A program made the position numbers and the translations under genes. This document shows positions 48,845 through 56,701 of a stretch of DNA of 64,000 bases, in pieces. The stretch's first letter is position 1. Each line of letters begins with the position of its first letter. The DNA comes from Arthrobacter_N sp051262515. Lineage in GTDB: Bacteria; Actinomycetota; Actinomycetes; Actinomycetales; Micrococcaceae. The notes under the pieces are model-generated. The model had not been told where the DNA came from, made no database searches, and worked only from the letters and a program-made list of their open reading frames with translations. The stretch lies in assembly GCF_051262515.1 (NCBI RefSeq), contig NZ_JBIMER010000008.1:1-64000 (forward strand). Direction: 5' to 3'.

Positions 48845-50004
48845 CGGCCGGACTCCTTAGTGGAGGCGTCGGTGAAGCCGGCCTCGTAGTCGAGGTGCCA
48901 GCGCAGCTCCTCCTGGATCAGCGGATGGGCCTCGGCGTAGACGTTGCGGAAGGACTTCTCGAGTGGCGGCGCCTCGAAGGCGAGGGCCTCGCGGCGCACG
49001 CGGGCGGCCATGGCGTCTCCGTCGGCGGAGACCCGCGCGAAGAACGCGTCGTCGGCCTGCCCCTCGGCGCGCAGGTGCTTCTCGAGCCGGGTCAGCGGAT
49101 CCTTGGCGATCCACGGCTCCTCGTCCGCGCTGAGTCGGTACTTGGTGGGATCGTCCGCCGTCGTGTGCGCGCTCATGCGGTAGGTGTGGGCCTCGATCAG
49201 GACCGGTCCCCCTCCCCGGCGGGCGCGCTCCAGCGCCCAGCGCGTCACGGCGAGCACCGCGAGGACGTCGTTGCCGTCCACCCGGACCCCTGGGAAGCCG
49301 TAGCCGTGGGCGCGCTGCGCCAGCGGGACCTGCGACTGGACGCTGAACGGGACGGAGATGGCCCACTGGTTGTTCTGGCAGAAGAACACCACCGGGGCCT
49401 TGTAGCTGGCCGCGAACACCATGGACTCGTGGACGTCGCCCTCGGAGGACGCGCCGTCCCCGAAATAGGCCACGACGGCGGTGCCCTCCTTCTCCAGGCG
49501 GTCGCTGTCCCAGCCGGCCTGGTCGCGCTTGACGCCCATGGCGTAGCCCGTGGCGTGCGGCGCCTGGGCGGCGAGCACCATCGTGTACATGTGGAAGTTG
49601 TTTTCCCGCGGGTCCCAGCCGCCGTTGGAGATCCCGCGGAAGATCCGCAGCATCTGCGGGAAGTCGACGTCGCGGGTGAGGGCGACCCCGTGCTCGCGGT
49701 ACGTGGGGAAGATGTAGTCGTTGGGGCGCGTCGCCCGGCCGGAGCCGATCTGCGCGGCCTCCTGGCCGCGGAGCGGGACCCACAACGCCAACTGTCCCTG
49801 CCGCTGGAGCGCCGTGGCCTCCTCGTCGAACCGCCGGGTCAGCGCCATGTCGCGGTAGAAACTCCGCAGCGTCTCGGCGTCCACGTCCGCAACGTAGGGC
49901 GAATAGTCCGCGTCGAAGCCGACCGAACCGTCCGGGCCCAGCAGTTGGACCATGCCGGCCTCGCCGGTGGCCGACTCGGTGGTTTCCTGCCCTGTGGACG
50001 TCAT
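48841..50004 (-). CDS. 2-oxo acid dehydrogenase E1 alpha subunit
   Basis: 387 aa. Thiamin diphosphate motif from AYFGDGASSEGDVHESM to FCQNNQWAIS (GDG...NN), His-containing loop YRMSAHTTADDPTKYR, and the N-terminal FYRDMALTRRFDEEATALQR. First gene of the three-gene operon. A perfect 38-bp palindrome lies 23-60 bp upstream of the ATG, so a dimeric regulator may act on it. Resembles mycobacterial BkdA more than classical PdhA; assignment to branched-chain 2-oxo acids is likely, not certain. Confidence 0.9.
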   Translation of the reverse strand: MTSTGQETTESATGEAGMVQLLGPDGSVGFDADYSPYVADVDAETLRSFYRDMALTRRFDEEATALQRQGQLALWVPLRGQEAAQIGSGRATRPNDYIFPTYREHGVALTRDVDFPQMLRIFRGISNGGWDPRENNFHMYTMVLAAQAPHATGYAMGVKRDQAGWDSDRLEKEGTAVVAYFGDGASSEGDVHESMVFAASYKAPVVFFCQNNQWAISVPFSVQSQVPLAQRAHGYGFPGVRVDGNDVLAVLAVTRWALERARRGGGPVLIEAHTYRMSAHTTADDPTKYRLSADEEPWIAKDPLTRLEKHLRAEGQADDAFFARVSADGDAMAARVRREALAFEAPPLEKSFRNVYAEAHPLIQEELRWHLDYEAGFTDASTKESGR

Positions 50005-50026
50005 GCGCCGCTGCCCTTCGCTTGAA

Positions 50027-50064
50027 ATATGCCTGGTCGGGAATGCATTCCCGACCAGGCATAT
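50027..50064. promoter_or_regulatory. Perfect 38-bp palindrome upstream of the E1 alpha gene
   Basis: ATATGCCTGGTCGGGAATG followed directly by its exact reverse complement CATTCCCGACCAGGCATAT, no loop, no mismatch. It lies between the aminotransferase stop (50125) and the E1 alpha start (50004). No T-run follows on either strand, so a terminator is unlikely. A regulator site (BkdR/Lrp- or GntR-type) or a cruciform is possible. Confidence 0.85.
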
Positions 50065-50124
50065 GACGGAACCGTTTCCTCCAGCCTACTGGCCGTCCGG
50101 GACCGTCCCCCGTTCTGTTACCAA

Positions 50125-51246
50125 CTAGGAAAGGGTCGGCCGGTTTGGATAGTTGCTACAAAGCTCGAGGAAACGGGTGTTGGCCTCCGGCTCGCCGATG
50201 CTGACCCGCACGCCCTCGCTGCCGAACGCGCGCACCGACAGCGCGCGTTCCGCGGCAAGCCGGGCAAACTCCTCCGTATCGGCGCCCAGGTTCAGCCAGA
50301 CGAAGTTGCCCTGGGCGTCCGGAACGTCCCACTGCAGCTCGCGCAGTCCGCGCACGACGCGTTCCCGCTCGTCGACCAGGCTTTGTACCCTTTCGACAAC
50401 ATCGCCGAAATTCTCGACCGACGCGACGGCTGCCTTCTCCGCGAGCGACGAGACGGCGAACGGCGTCGCCATCACCCGCAGGTGCCGCGTGATCTCCGGG
50501 CGGGACACCGAATAACCGACGCGCAGGTTCGCCAGCCCATGCGCCTTGGAGAAGGTGCGCAGGACGACGACGTTCGGGTGCCGGCGGTAGACGTCGATCC
50601 CGTTGACGGCGTCTTCGGCGCGGACGAACTCGTTGTACGCCTCGTCGATGACCACCAGGACGTTGCGGGGGACCGTCGCGAGGAAGCCCTCCACCTCCGC
50701 CGTCGTCAGGATGGGACCGGTCGGGTTGTTCGGGGTGCACAGGAGCACCACCGACGTGCGGTCGTTGACGGCCGCGGCCATGGCGTCCAGGTCGTGGCGC
50801 CCGTCGGCGAGCAGCGGGACCTTGACGGAATCCGCGCCGGTGGCGCCGACGCAGATGGGATAGGCCTCGAAGGAGCGCCAGGCGTAGACGACCTCGTCCG
50901 CGACGCCGTCGTCGTTCTGGCCCGCGAAGGTCAGCAGGATCTGGGTGAGGGCGCCGAGGCTGCCGGCACCGGTGACGACGTCCTCGGCCGGGACGTCGAG
51001 GAAACCCGCCAGGGCGTCGCGCAGCTTCGTTGCCACGGGATCGGGGTAGCGGTTGTAGTCGACGCCGTCCTTGATGGCGGCCAGGACGGCCGGCACCGGG
51101 GGCATGGGGTTTTCGTTCGAGGAAAGCTTGTACGCGGACAGCCCCTCGACGGCCGCTGGCGGCTTGCCGGCGGCGTACTTGGGCAACACCTCGAGCACGG
51201 GGCGGGGCTGCACCTCGTTGGGCGCGACGGAATTCTCTGAAGTCAT
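50125..51246 (-). CDS. pat: Aromatic amino acid / histidinol-phosphate aminotransferase (Pat type)
   Basis: 373 aa HisC-like aminotransferase. KLSSNENPMPPVPAV, NRYPDPVATKLRDALAGFL, GAGSLGALTQILLTF, TPNNPTGPILT, VVIDEAYNEFVR and the Schiff-base Lys in RTFSKAHGLANLRVGY. The actinobacterial Pat group transaminates phenylalanine and tyrosine and is often found near a bkd or pdh operon, as here. A biosynthetic HisC role is the alternative. Start at the ATG; a dense GC stretch follows in the next promoter region. Confidence 0.85.
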   Translation of the reverse strand: MTSENSVAPNEVQPRPVLEVLPKYAAGKPPAAVEGLSAYKLSSNENPMPPVPAVLAAIKDGVDYNRYPDPVATKLRDALAGFLDVPAEDVVTGAGSLGALTQILLTFAGQNDDGVADEVVYAWRSFEAYPICVGATGADSVKVPLLADGRHDLDAMAAAVNDRTSVVLLCTPNNPTGPILTTAEVEGFLATVPRNVLVVIDEAYNEFVRAEDAVNGIDVYRRHPNVVVLRTFSKAHGLANLRVGYSVSRPEITRHLRVMATPFAVSSLAEKAAVASVENFGDVVERVQSLVDERERVVRGLRELQWDVPDAQGNFVWLNLGADTEEFARLAAERALSVRAFGSEGVRVSIGEPEANTRFLELCSNYPNRPTLS

Positions 51247-51397
51247 GGCCCCAGCCTAACGCCGCACGGCCTTCCTCACGGGAGCGCAGAACGGCGGTGA
51301 GAAACCATTTCGCCAAACGCAACACGGGCCGGCGCTGCCCGAAACGCGGCGTTGGCAGGCTGGGGCCAAACGAATCCAGACCAAGTGGAGGTTCCGA

Positions 51398-52801
51398 ATG
51401 GGTCCCGCCGAGCAACTCACAGCCCGCACCCGGGCACAGCCCCCCGTCCTGGCCATGCGCCCCGGACGGTGGATCGACAACTGGAACGCCGAGGACTCGC
51501 ACTTCTGGGAGGCGATCGGCCGCGACACGGCGCGCGTGAACCTCAAGTGGTCGATCTTCTGCGAGTTCCTGGGTTTCGTGGTGTGGCAGCTCTGGTCGAT
51601 CGTGGCCATCTACCTTCCGGCGGCGGGCTTCGAGCTGACCACCGGACAGATCTTCTGGCTCATCTCCATGCCGAGCCTGGTCGGAGCGACCCTGCGAATC
51701 CCCTACACCTTCATGGTCGCCCGGTTCGGCGGCCGGAACTGGACGGTGGTCTCGGCGCTTCTGCTGCTCATTCCGGCAGGGGGGCTGGCCTGGGCGGTCT
51801 CGGATCCGACCACGCCGTTCTGGATGATGCTCACCCTCGCCGGCCTGGCCGGCTTCGGCGGCGGCAACTTCGCCAGCTCGATGGCGAACATCACCTACTT
51901 CTATCCGGCTCGGGAAAAGGGCTGGGCGCTGGGACTGAACGCCGCGGGCGGGAACCTGGGCGCCGCCGTCGCGCAGTTGATCGTCCCGCTGGCCGTGACG
52001 GCGTTCGCCGCCGGCGCGTTGAACCTGCCGATGGCCGGGCTCTTCTGGATCCCGTTCATCCTCTTCGCCGCGTGGGGCGCGCGCCACCACATGCACAACC
52101 TCAGCCACGCCAAGGGGGACGTCGCCGGGTCCCTCGCGGCGCTCAAGGAACCGCACCTGTGGATCATCGCCTTCCTCTACATCGGGACGTTCGGCTCGTT
52201 CATCGGCTTCTCCGCGGTCTTCCCAAAGCTCATCAAGGACACGTTCCCGGAGTTCTCCACCTTCGCCGTCGTCGGCGCCTCTTTGTCGCTCGCCTTCCTG
52301 GGCCCGCTGGTCGGTTCGCTCGCCAGGCCCCTCGGGGGCCGGCTCGCGGACCGGATCGGCGGGGCGCGCATCACGGTCACCGCGTTCGCCGTCATGGCGG
52401 CCATCACCCTGGCCGTCACGCTGACGCTTCCCGTGGGCAACTTCTGGCTGTTCCTGGGGCTGTTCATCCTGCTCTTCACCGCCAGCGGGATCGGCAACGG
52501 ATCCACCTACCGGATGATCCCCACGGTTTTCGCGCTGCGCTCGGTCGGCAAGGCCCCGTCCACCCCGGAAGCGCTCTCGGTCTCGCCGGAGCGGCAGGCG
52601 TCCGCCGCCCTGGGGCTGGTCTCCGCGATCGGCGCGTACGGCGGTTTCCTCATCCCGCAGGCGCTCGGCGCCTCGGCCGGGGCCACCGGCGCCTACACGG
52701 CGGCCTTCGTCGGGTTCATCGCCGCCTACGTGCTGATGCTGGCGGTCACCTGGTTCTGCTACCTGCGTCCGGGCACGGCCTTCGCACGGCAGGGGGTGTA
52801 G
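51398..52801 (+). CDS. narK: Nitrate/nitrite transporter, NarK family
   Basis: 467 aa major facilitator with 12 helices. Nitrate signature GFGGGNFASSMANITYFYPA in the first half and its counterpart GIGNGSTYRMIPTVFAL in the second. N-terminal about 50 residues are an extended cytoplasmic segment with RWIDNWNAEDSHFWEA. It imports nitrate (or exchanges nitrite) for the reductase encoded directly downstream; the stop is one base before the reductase start. GGAGGTTCCGA lies just before the ATG. The 150-bp leader shows no certain nitrogen-regulator box. Confidence 0.92.
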   Translation: MGPAEQLTARTRAQPPVLAMRPGRWIDNWNAEDSHFWEAIGRDTARVNLKWSIFCEFLGFVVWQLWSIVAIYLPAAGFELTTGQIFWLISMPSLVGATLRIPYTFMVARFGGRNWTVVSALLLLIPAGGLAWAVSDPTTPFWMMLTLAGLAGFGGGNFASSMANITYFYPAREKGWALGLNAAGGNLGAAVAQLIVPLAVTAFAAGALNLPMAGLFWIPFILFAAWGARHHMHNLSHAKGDVAGSLAALKEPHLWIIAFLYIGTFGSFIGFSAVFPKLIKDTFPEFSTFAVVGASLSLAFLGPLVGSLARPLGGRLADRIGGARITVTAFAVMAAITLAVTLTLPVGNFWLFLGLFILLFTASGIGNGSTYRMIPTVFALRSVGKAPSTPEALSVSPERQASAALGLVSAIGAYGGFLIPQALGASAGATGAYTAAFVGFIAAYVLMLAVTWFCYLRPGTAFARQGV

Positions 52802-52802
52802 C

Positions 52803-55019
52803 GTGCCGGCCTCCGCACCCACCCCGACGCATTGCCCGTATTGTGCCCTGCAGTGCGCCATGACAGTGACTCCGGTCGACGGCGGCGTCCCCGAGATCCG
52901 GGCACGGGACTTCCCCACCAATGGCGGCGCGCTCTGCCGCAAGGGGTGGTCCGCGGCCCAGCTGCTGGGCTCGCCGGAACGCATCACGCAACCCTTGCTG
53001 CGCGGTGACGACGGCGAGCTGCGCCCCGCCACGTGGGACGACGCGCTGGACGCCGTCGCCGACCGGGCGCGCGGCATCCGCCGGGACCACGGCGCGGACG
53101 CGGTGGCCGTGTTCGGCGCCGGCGGGCTGACCAACGAGAAGGCCTACCAGCTGGGCAAGTTCGCCCGGCTGGCCCTCGGGACCGCGATGATCGACTACAA
53201 CGGGCGGTTCTGCATGTCCTCCGCGGCCGCCGCCGGCAACCGGGCGTTCGGCCTGGACCGCGGCCTGCCATTCCCGCTGACCGACCTCGGCCGCGCCGAC
53301 GCCATCCTGCTCTTGGGCTCCAACGTCGCCGAGACCATGCCGCCGTTCGTCCGCCACCTGCAGGGCGCGCGAGACGCCGGCGGGCTGATGGTCGTCGATC
53401 CGCGCCGCTCCCCCACGGCCAAACTGACGGAAGACGGCGCCGGCTTGCACCTGATGCCCACCCCCGGAACGGACCTGCAGCTGCTGCTCGGCCTCGCCCA
53501 CGTGGTGCTCACGGAGGGCCTGTCCGACGAGGCATACCTCGCCGATCGCACGGTGGGGCGGGACGCGATCGTGCGTTCCGTGGCTCCCTGGTGGCCCGAG
53601 CGCGTCCAGGCCAGCACCGGGATCCCCGCCGGCCTGGTCCGGGAGGCCGCGCACCGCCTCGCCGCCGCGGCCGAAACCGCGCGCTCCGGCGGTCCCGGCG
53701 TGTACATCCTCACCGGCCGCGGCGTGGAACAGCACGCCAACGGCACGGACACCACGACGGCGGCCATCAACCTGGCGCTGTTGCTGGGGCTTCCCGGCAC
53801 GACGGCGGGCGGCTACGGCACGCTGACGGGGCAGGGCAACGGGCAGGGCGGGCGGGAGCACGGGCAGAAGTCGGACCAGCTGCCCGGCTACCGCAAGATC
53901 ACGGACCCCGCGCACCGCGCGCACGTCGCCGCGGCCTGGGGCGTGGACGAATCGCTGATCCCCGGCCCCGGCGTTCCCGCCACCGAACTCCTGCACAGCC
54001 TGGGCCTGCCCGGCGGGCCGCGGATGCTGATGGTCCACGGCGCCAACGTCGCGGTGTCGGCGCCCGACGCCGGTCGCGTCATCGCCGGCCTGCGGCGGCT
54101 GGACTTCCTGGTGGTGTCCGACTTCTTCCTCTCGGAGACCGCGGCCGAGGCCGACGTCGTGCTGCCGGTCCTGCAGTGGGCCGAGGAGGAGGGCACCATG
54201 ACCAACCTGGAAGGGCGGGTGCTGCGACGCCGCCGCGCCACCGAGCCGCCGGGTCAGGCGCGATCCGAGTTGTGGATCCTGTCCGAGTTGGCCCGGAGGC
54301 TCGATGCGCCCGGCCGCTACCCGGCCGACCCGCGCGAGGTGTTCGCCGAGCTGCGCGAGGCCTCCCGCGGCGGCCTCGCCGACTACTCGGGCATCAGCTA
54401 CGAGGAGCTCGATGCCGGCGCGGCCGTGTACTGGCCGTGCCCGGACGGCACCGCGGACGCCGACGGGACCGGCAACGTCGTCGGAGCCGGCGGGACGAAT
54501 GCCGCCGACGCGTCGCGCCTAAGCGGCACGCCGCGGCTGTTCCTCGAGCGCTTCGCCCACCCGGACGGGCGCGCCCGGCTCGTCCCGGTGCGGCTCTCCG
54601 CCCCGGCCGAGACGCTCAACGAACCCGGTTCCCTGACGCTGCTGACCGGCCGGCTGCTGGAGCACTACCAGTCGGGCGCGCAGACGCGGCGGGTGCCCGA
54701 GCTGGCGGCCGCGCGACCGGAGCCGCGCGCCGAACTCCACCCGTCCACCGCGCTGGCCCTCGGCGTGGCCGACGGCGACGCCGTCTCGATCAGCAACGAT
54801 CGCGGCCGGGCCGTGGCCCGCGCGAGCCTGACCGCGGACGTGCGCCCGGACTGCGTGTTCCTGCCCTTCCACTTCGGCGGTGACGGCAGCGCGAACCTGC
54901 TCACCCCGGGCCTAACCGATCCCATCAGTTCGATGCCGGCGTTCAAGAACACGTCGGTGGTGGTGCGGGGCCTCCGGACCGCGGCGGAACCGCAGGCCAT
55001 CCTGGCGGGTGCCCGATGA
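52803..55019 (+). CDS. nasA: Assimilatory nitrate reductase, molybdopterin catalytic subunit
   Basis: 738 aa. N-terminal 4Fe-4S site Cys11-x2-Cys14-x3-Cys18-x26-Cys45 (CPYCALQC, then CRKG), the molybdopterin core (YNGRFCMSSAAAAGNRAFG, LLGSNVAETMPPF), and a late dinucleotide-binding domain with VADGDAVSISNDRGR and LPFHFGGDGSANLLT. It reduces nitrate to nitrite in the cytoplasm. GTG start; overlaps the next gene by ATGA. Nitrite reductase genes are not within the window. A short Gly/Asp/Ala insertion around residues 545-570 is low-complexity. Confidence 0.92.
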   Translation: MPASAPTPTHCPYCALQCAMTVTPVDGGVPEIRARDFPTNGGALCRKGWSAAQLLGSPERITQPLLRGDDGELRPATWDDALDAVADRARGIRRDHGADAVAVFGAGGLTNEKAYQLGKFARLALGTAMIDYNGRFCMSSAAAAGNRAFGLDRGLPFPLTDLGRADAILLLGSNVAETMPPFVRHLQGARDAGGLMVVDPRRSPTAKLTEDGAGLHLMPTPGTDLQLLLGLAHVVLTEGLSDEAYLADRTVGRDAIVRSVAPWWPERVQASTGIPAGLVREAAHRLAAAAETARSGGPGVYILTGRGVEQHANGTDTTTAAINLALLLGLPGTTAGGYGTLTGQGNGQGGREHGQKSDQLPGYRKITDPAHRAHVAAAWGVDESLIPGPGVPATELLHSLGLPGGPRMLMVHGANVAVSAPDAGRVIAGLRRLDFLVVSDFFLSETAAEADVVLPVLQWAEEEGTMTNLEGRVLRRRRATEPPGQARSELWILSELARRLDAPGRYPADPREVFAELREASRGGLADYSGISYEELDAGAAVYWPCPDGTADADGTGNVVGAGGTNAADASRLSGTPRLFLERFAHPDGRARLVPVRLSAPAETLNEPGSLTLLTGRLLEHYQSGAQTRRVPELAAARPEPRAELHPSTALALGVADGDAVSISNDRGRAVARASLTADVRPDCVFLPFHFGGDGSANLLTPGLTDPISSMPAFKNTSVVVRGLRTAAEPQAILAGAR

Positions 55020-56560
55020 GCGCCCCGAAAAACACCGGAACCGTGGCCGGTTCCTCGGCAACCGGATCTCCGGAACGCCTCGTCGTCATCGGGTTCGGAC
55101 CGGTGGCCGCGCGGTTGGTCGAGGAGCTCCTGCCGCGGGTCGCCGGCGGCGACATCGCCGTCACCGTCCTCGGCGCGGAACGCCACGCCGCGTACAACCG
55201 CGTCCTGGTGGCCGACGTCGGAACGGGACGCACCACGCCGGAGGCCGTCTCCCTCGCCGACGCGGCGGAACTCGCGGCCTCCGGGGTCGGCGTGCGACTG
55301 GGAACCACCGCGCTGCGCGTGGACCGGGCCCGCCGCACGGTGGCGGTGTCCGACGGTCCGCCGGTCCCCTACGACCGGCTGGTTTTCGCCACGGGAGCCC
55401 GTCCTACCATCCCCGTCCTGCGCGGGCTGGATTTCTCCCCGCACGGCGAGCCGTCGCTTCCGGACGGCGTCATCGCGCTACGCGGGCTCGACGACGCCGC
55501 CGCCCTGCTGACGGTCGTCCGATCCGCCGGCCGCGTGGTGGTGCTCGGCGGCGGCATCCTGGGAGTGGAGGCGGCGCTGGCGATCCGGGAGGCCGGCGCC
55601 TCGGCCACCCTGGTGCACCACGGCGACGTTCCGTTGGCCCGTTCCGTGGACCACGACGGTGGCCGGGTCCTCGCGGCCGCGCTGGGAGCCGCCGGCGTCG
55701 ACGTGATCCCCCGGGCGAAGGCGGTCGGCGTGCGGCTGGAAGCCGGACACTTCGCCGGGCTGGAACTCGACGACGGTTCCGTGGTGCCGGGCGACCTGCT
55801 GGTGGTTTCCGCCGGAGTTCGCCCGCGGGCCGGCCTGGCCGAGGGATGCGGCCTGGTGGTCGAGCGTGGCATCCGGGTCGACGGGCAGCTGCGGGCGGAC
55901 ACGGAGGACCGGGTCTTCGCGATCGGCGACTGCGCCTCCGTGGAGGGGCGTCCGCCGAGCGGCCTGATCGGCCCGGGGTGGACGCAGGCGTCCTGGCTGG
56001 CGGGGTACCTTGCCGAGAATCCGCTGCGCCCCTCCGGTTCCGTCCCGGCAAAGCGTCCGGGCGTCCCCGCCGAGCGTCCCGGCGTCATCCTGCTCAAGGC
56101 CCGCGGGGTGGACCTCGCCGCGGCCGGTGGCGTCGCCGGCGGGCCGTGGGACGGCGGGCCCGAGCGCGTCAGCGTCTGGTCGGACCCGGAAGAGGGCCGC
56201 TACTGCAAGATGGTCACGGTGGGCGGCGTCCTGACGGGGTTTTTGGCGGTCGGGATGCCCCGGACGGCTGCGGAGCTGGTGCTGCTGTACGAGCGCGGAA
56301 GCGAGCTCCCGGCGGACCGCACCACGCTCTTCCGCCTCGACGACGCCGCACTGCCCGCCGCGGCACCTCCGGTAGGGGAGCACGACGTGCTCTGCCGCTG
56401 CAGCGGGGCGACCCACGGGGAGGTCACGGCCGCCGTGGACTCCGGCAGCGACTCGGTCGACGCCGTGGGTAGGGCCTGCCGGGCGGGGACGGGATGCGGC
56501 GGCTGCCGGGACCGGATCGAGGAGATGCTCGCGAGGGTGGCCGTTGCCGCGGCCAGATGA
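55016..56560 (+). CDS. nasB: FAD-dependent electron-transfer subunit of assimilatory nitrate reductase
   Basis: 514 aa. Two-dinucleotide-binding reductase: FAD motif VVIGFGPVAARLVEEL, NAD motif VVVLGGGILGVEAALAI, second FAD motif VFAIGDCASV. After a linker a C-terminal BFD-type 2Fe-2S domain reads LCRCSGATHGEV, then CRAGTGCGGCRDRIEEM. This matches the NAD(P)H-dependent partner of NasA, passing electrons to the nitrate reductase; it resembles the N-terminal half of NirB but lacks the siroheme part. Start overlaps nasA by ATGA. Last gene of the nas operon. Confidence 0.87.
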   Translation: MSAPKNTGTVAGSSATGSPERLVVIGFGPVAARLVEELLPRVAGGDIAVTVLGAERHAAYNRVLVADVGTGRTTPEAVSLADAAELAASGVGVRLGTTALRVDRARRTVAVSDGPPVPYDRLVFATGARPTIPVLRGLDFSPHGEPSLPDGVIALRGLDDAAALLTVVRSAGRVVVLGGGILGVEAALAIREAGASATLVHHGDVPLARSVDHDGGRVLAAALGAAGVDVIPRAKAVGVRLEAGHFAGLELDDGSVVPGDLLVVSAGVRPRAGLAEGCGLVVERGIRVDGQLRADTEDRVFAIGDCASVEGRPPSGLIGPGWTQASWLAGYLAENPLRPSGSVPAKRPGVPAERPGVILLKARGVDLAAAGGVAGGPWDGGPERVSVWSDPEEGRYCKMVTVGGVLTGFLAVGMPRTAAELVLLYERGSELPADRTTLFRLDDAALPAAAPPVGEHDVLCRCSGATHGEVTAAVDSGSDSVDAVGRACRAGTGCGGCRDRIEEMLARVAVAAAR

Positions 56561-56701
56561 GGCGACAAATTACGACACATTGCCTTTGCGTTGTTCTTTC
56601 AGGTGCCCCTAAGCTCGTATCCTTGGATACGTCACCCGGCGGCGCGCCCGACGTCACTTCCATGCGCCCCTCCGCCGGATCCCCTTCCGGAAAGTCCGTC
56701 C

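Noticed and set aside
51247..51397. GAAAC half-sites at 51301 and 51341 as a GlnR box for the nitrate genes
   Set aside because: The two are 40 bp apart and lack the GTnAC partners of the GlnR consensus, so the match is too weak.
56591..56701. Earlier start for the adenylation-carrier-acyltransferase protein
   Set aside because: The extra 37 residues are Pro-rich and lack any likeness to adenylation domains; the ATG at 56702 begins a more usual N-terminus.
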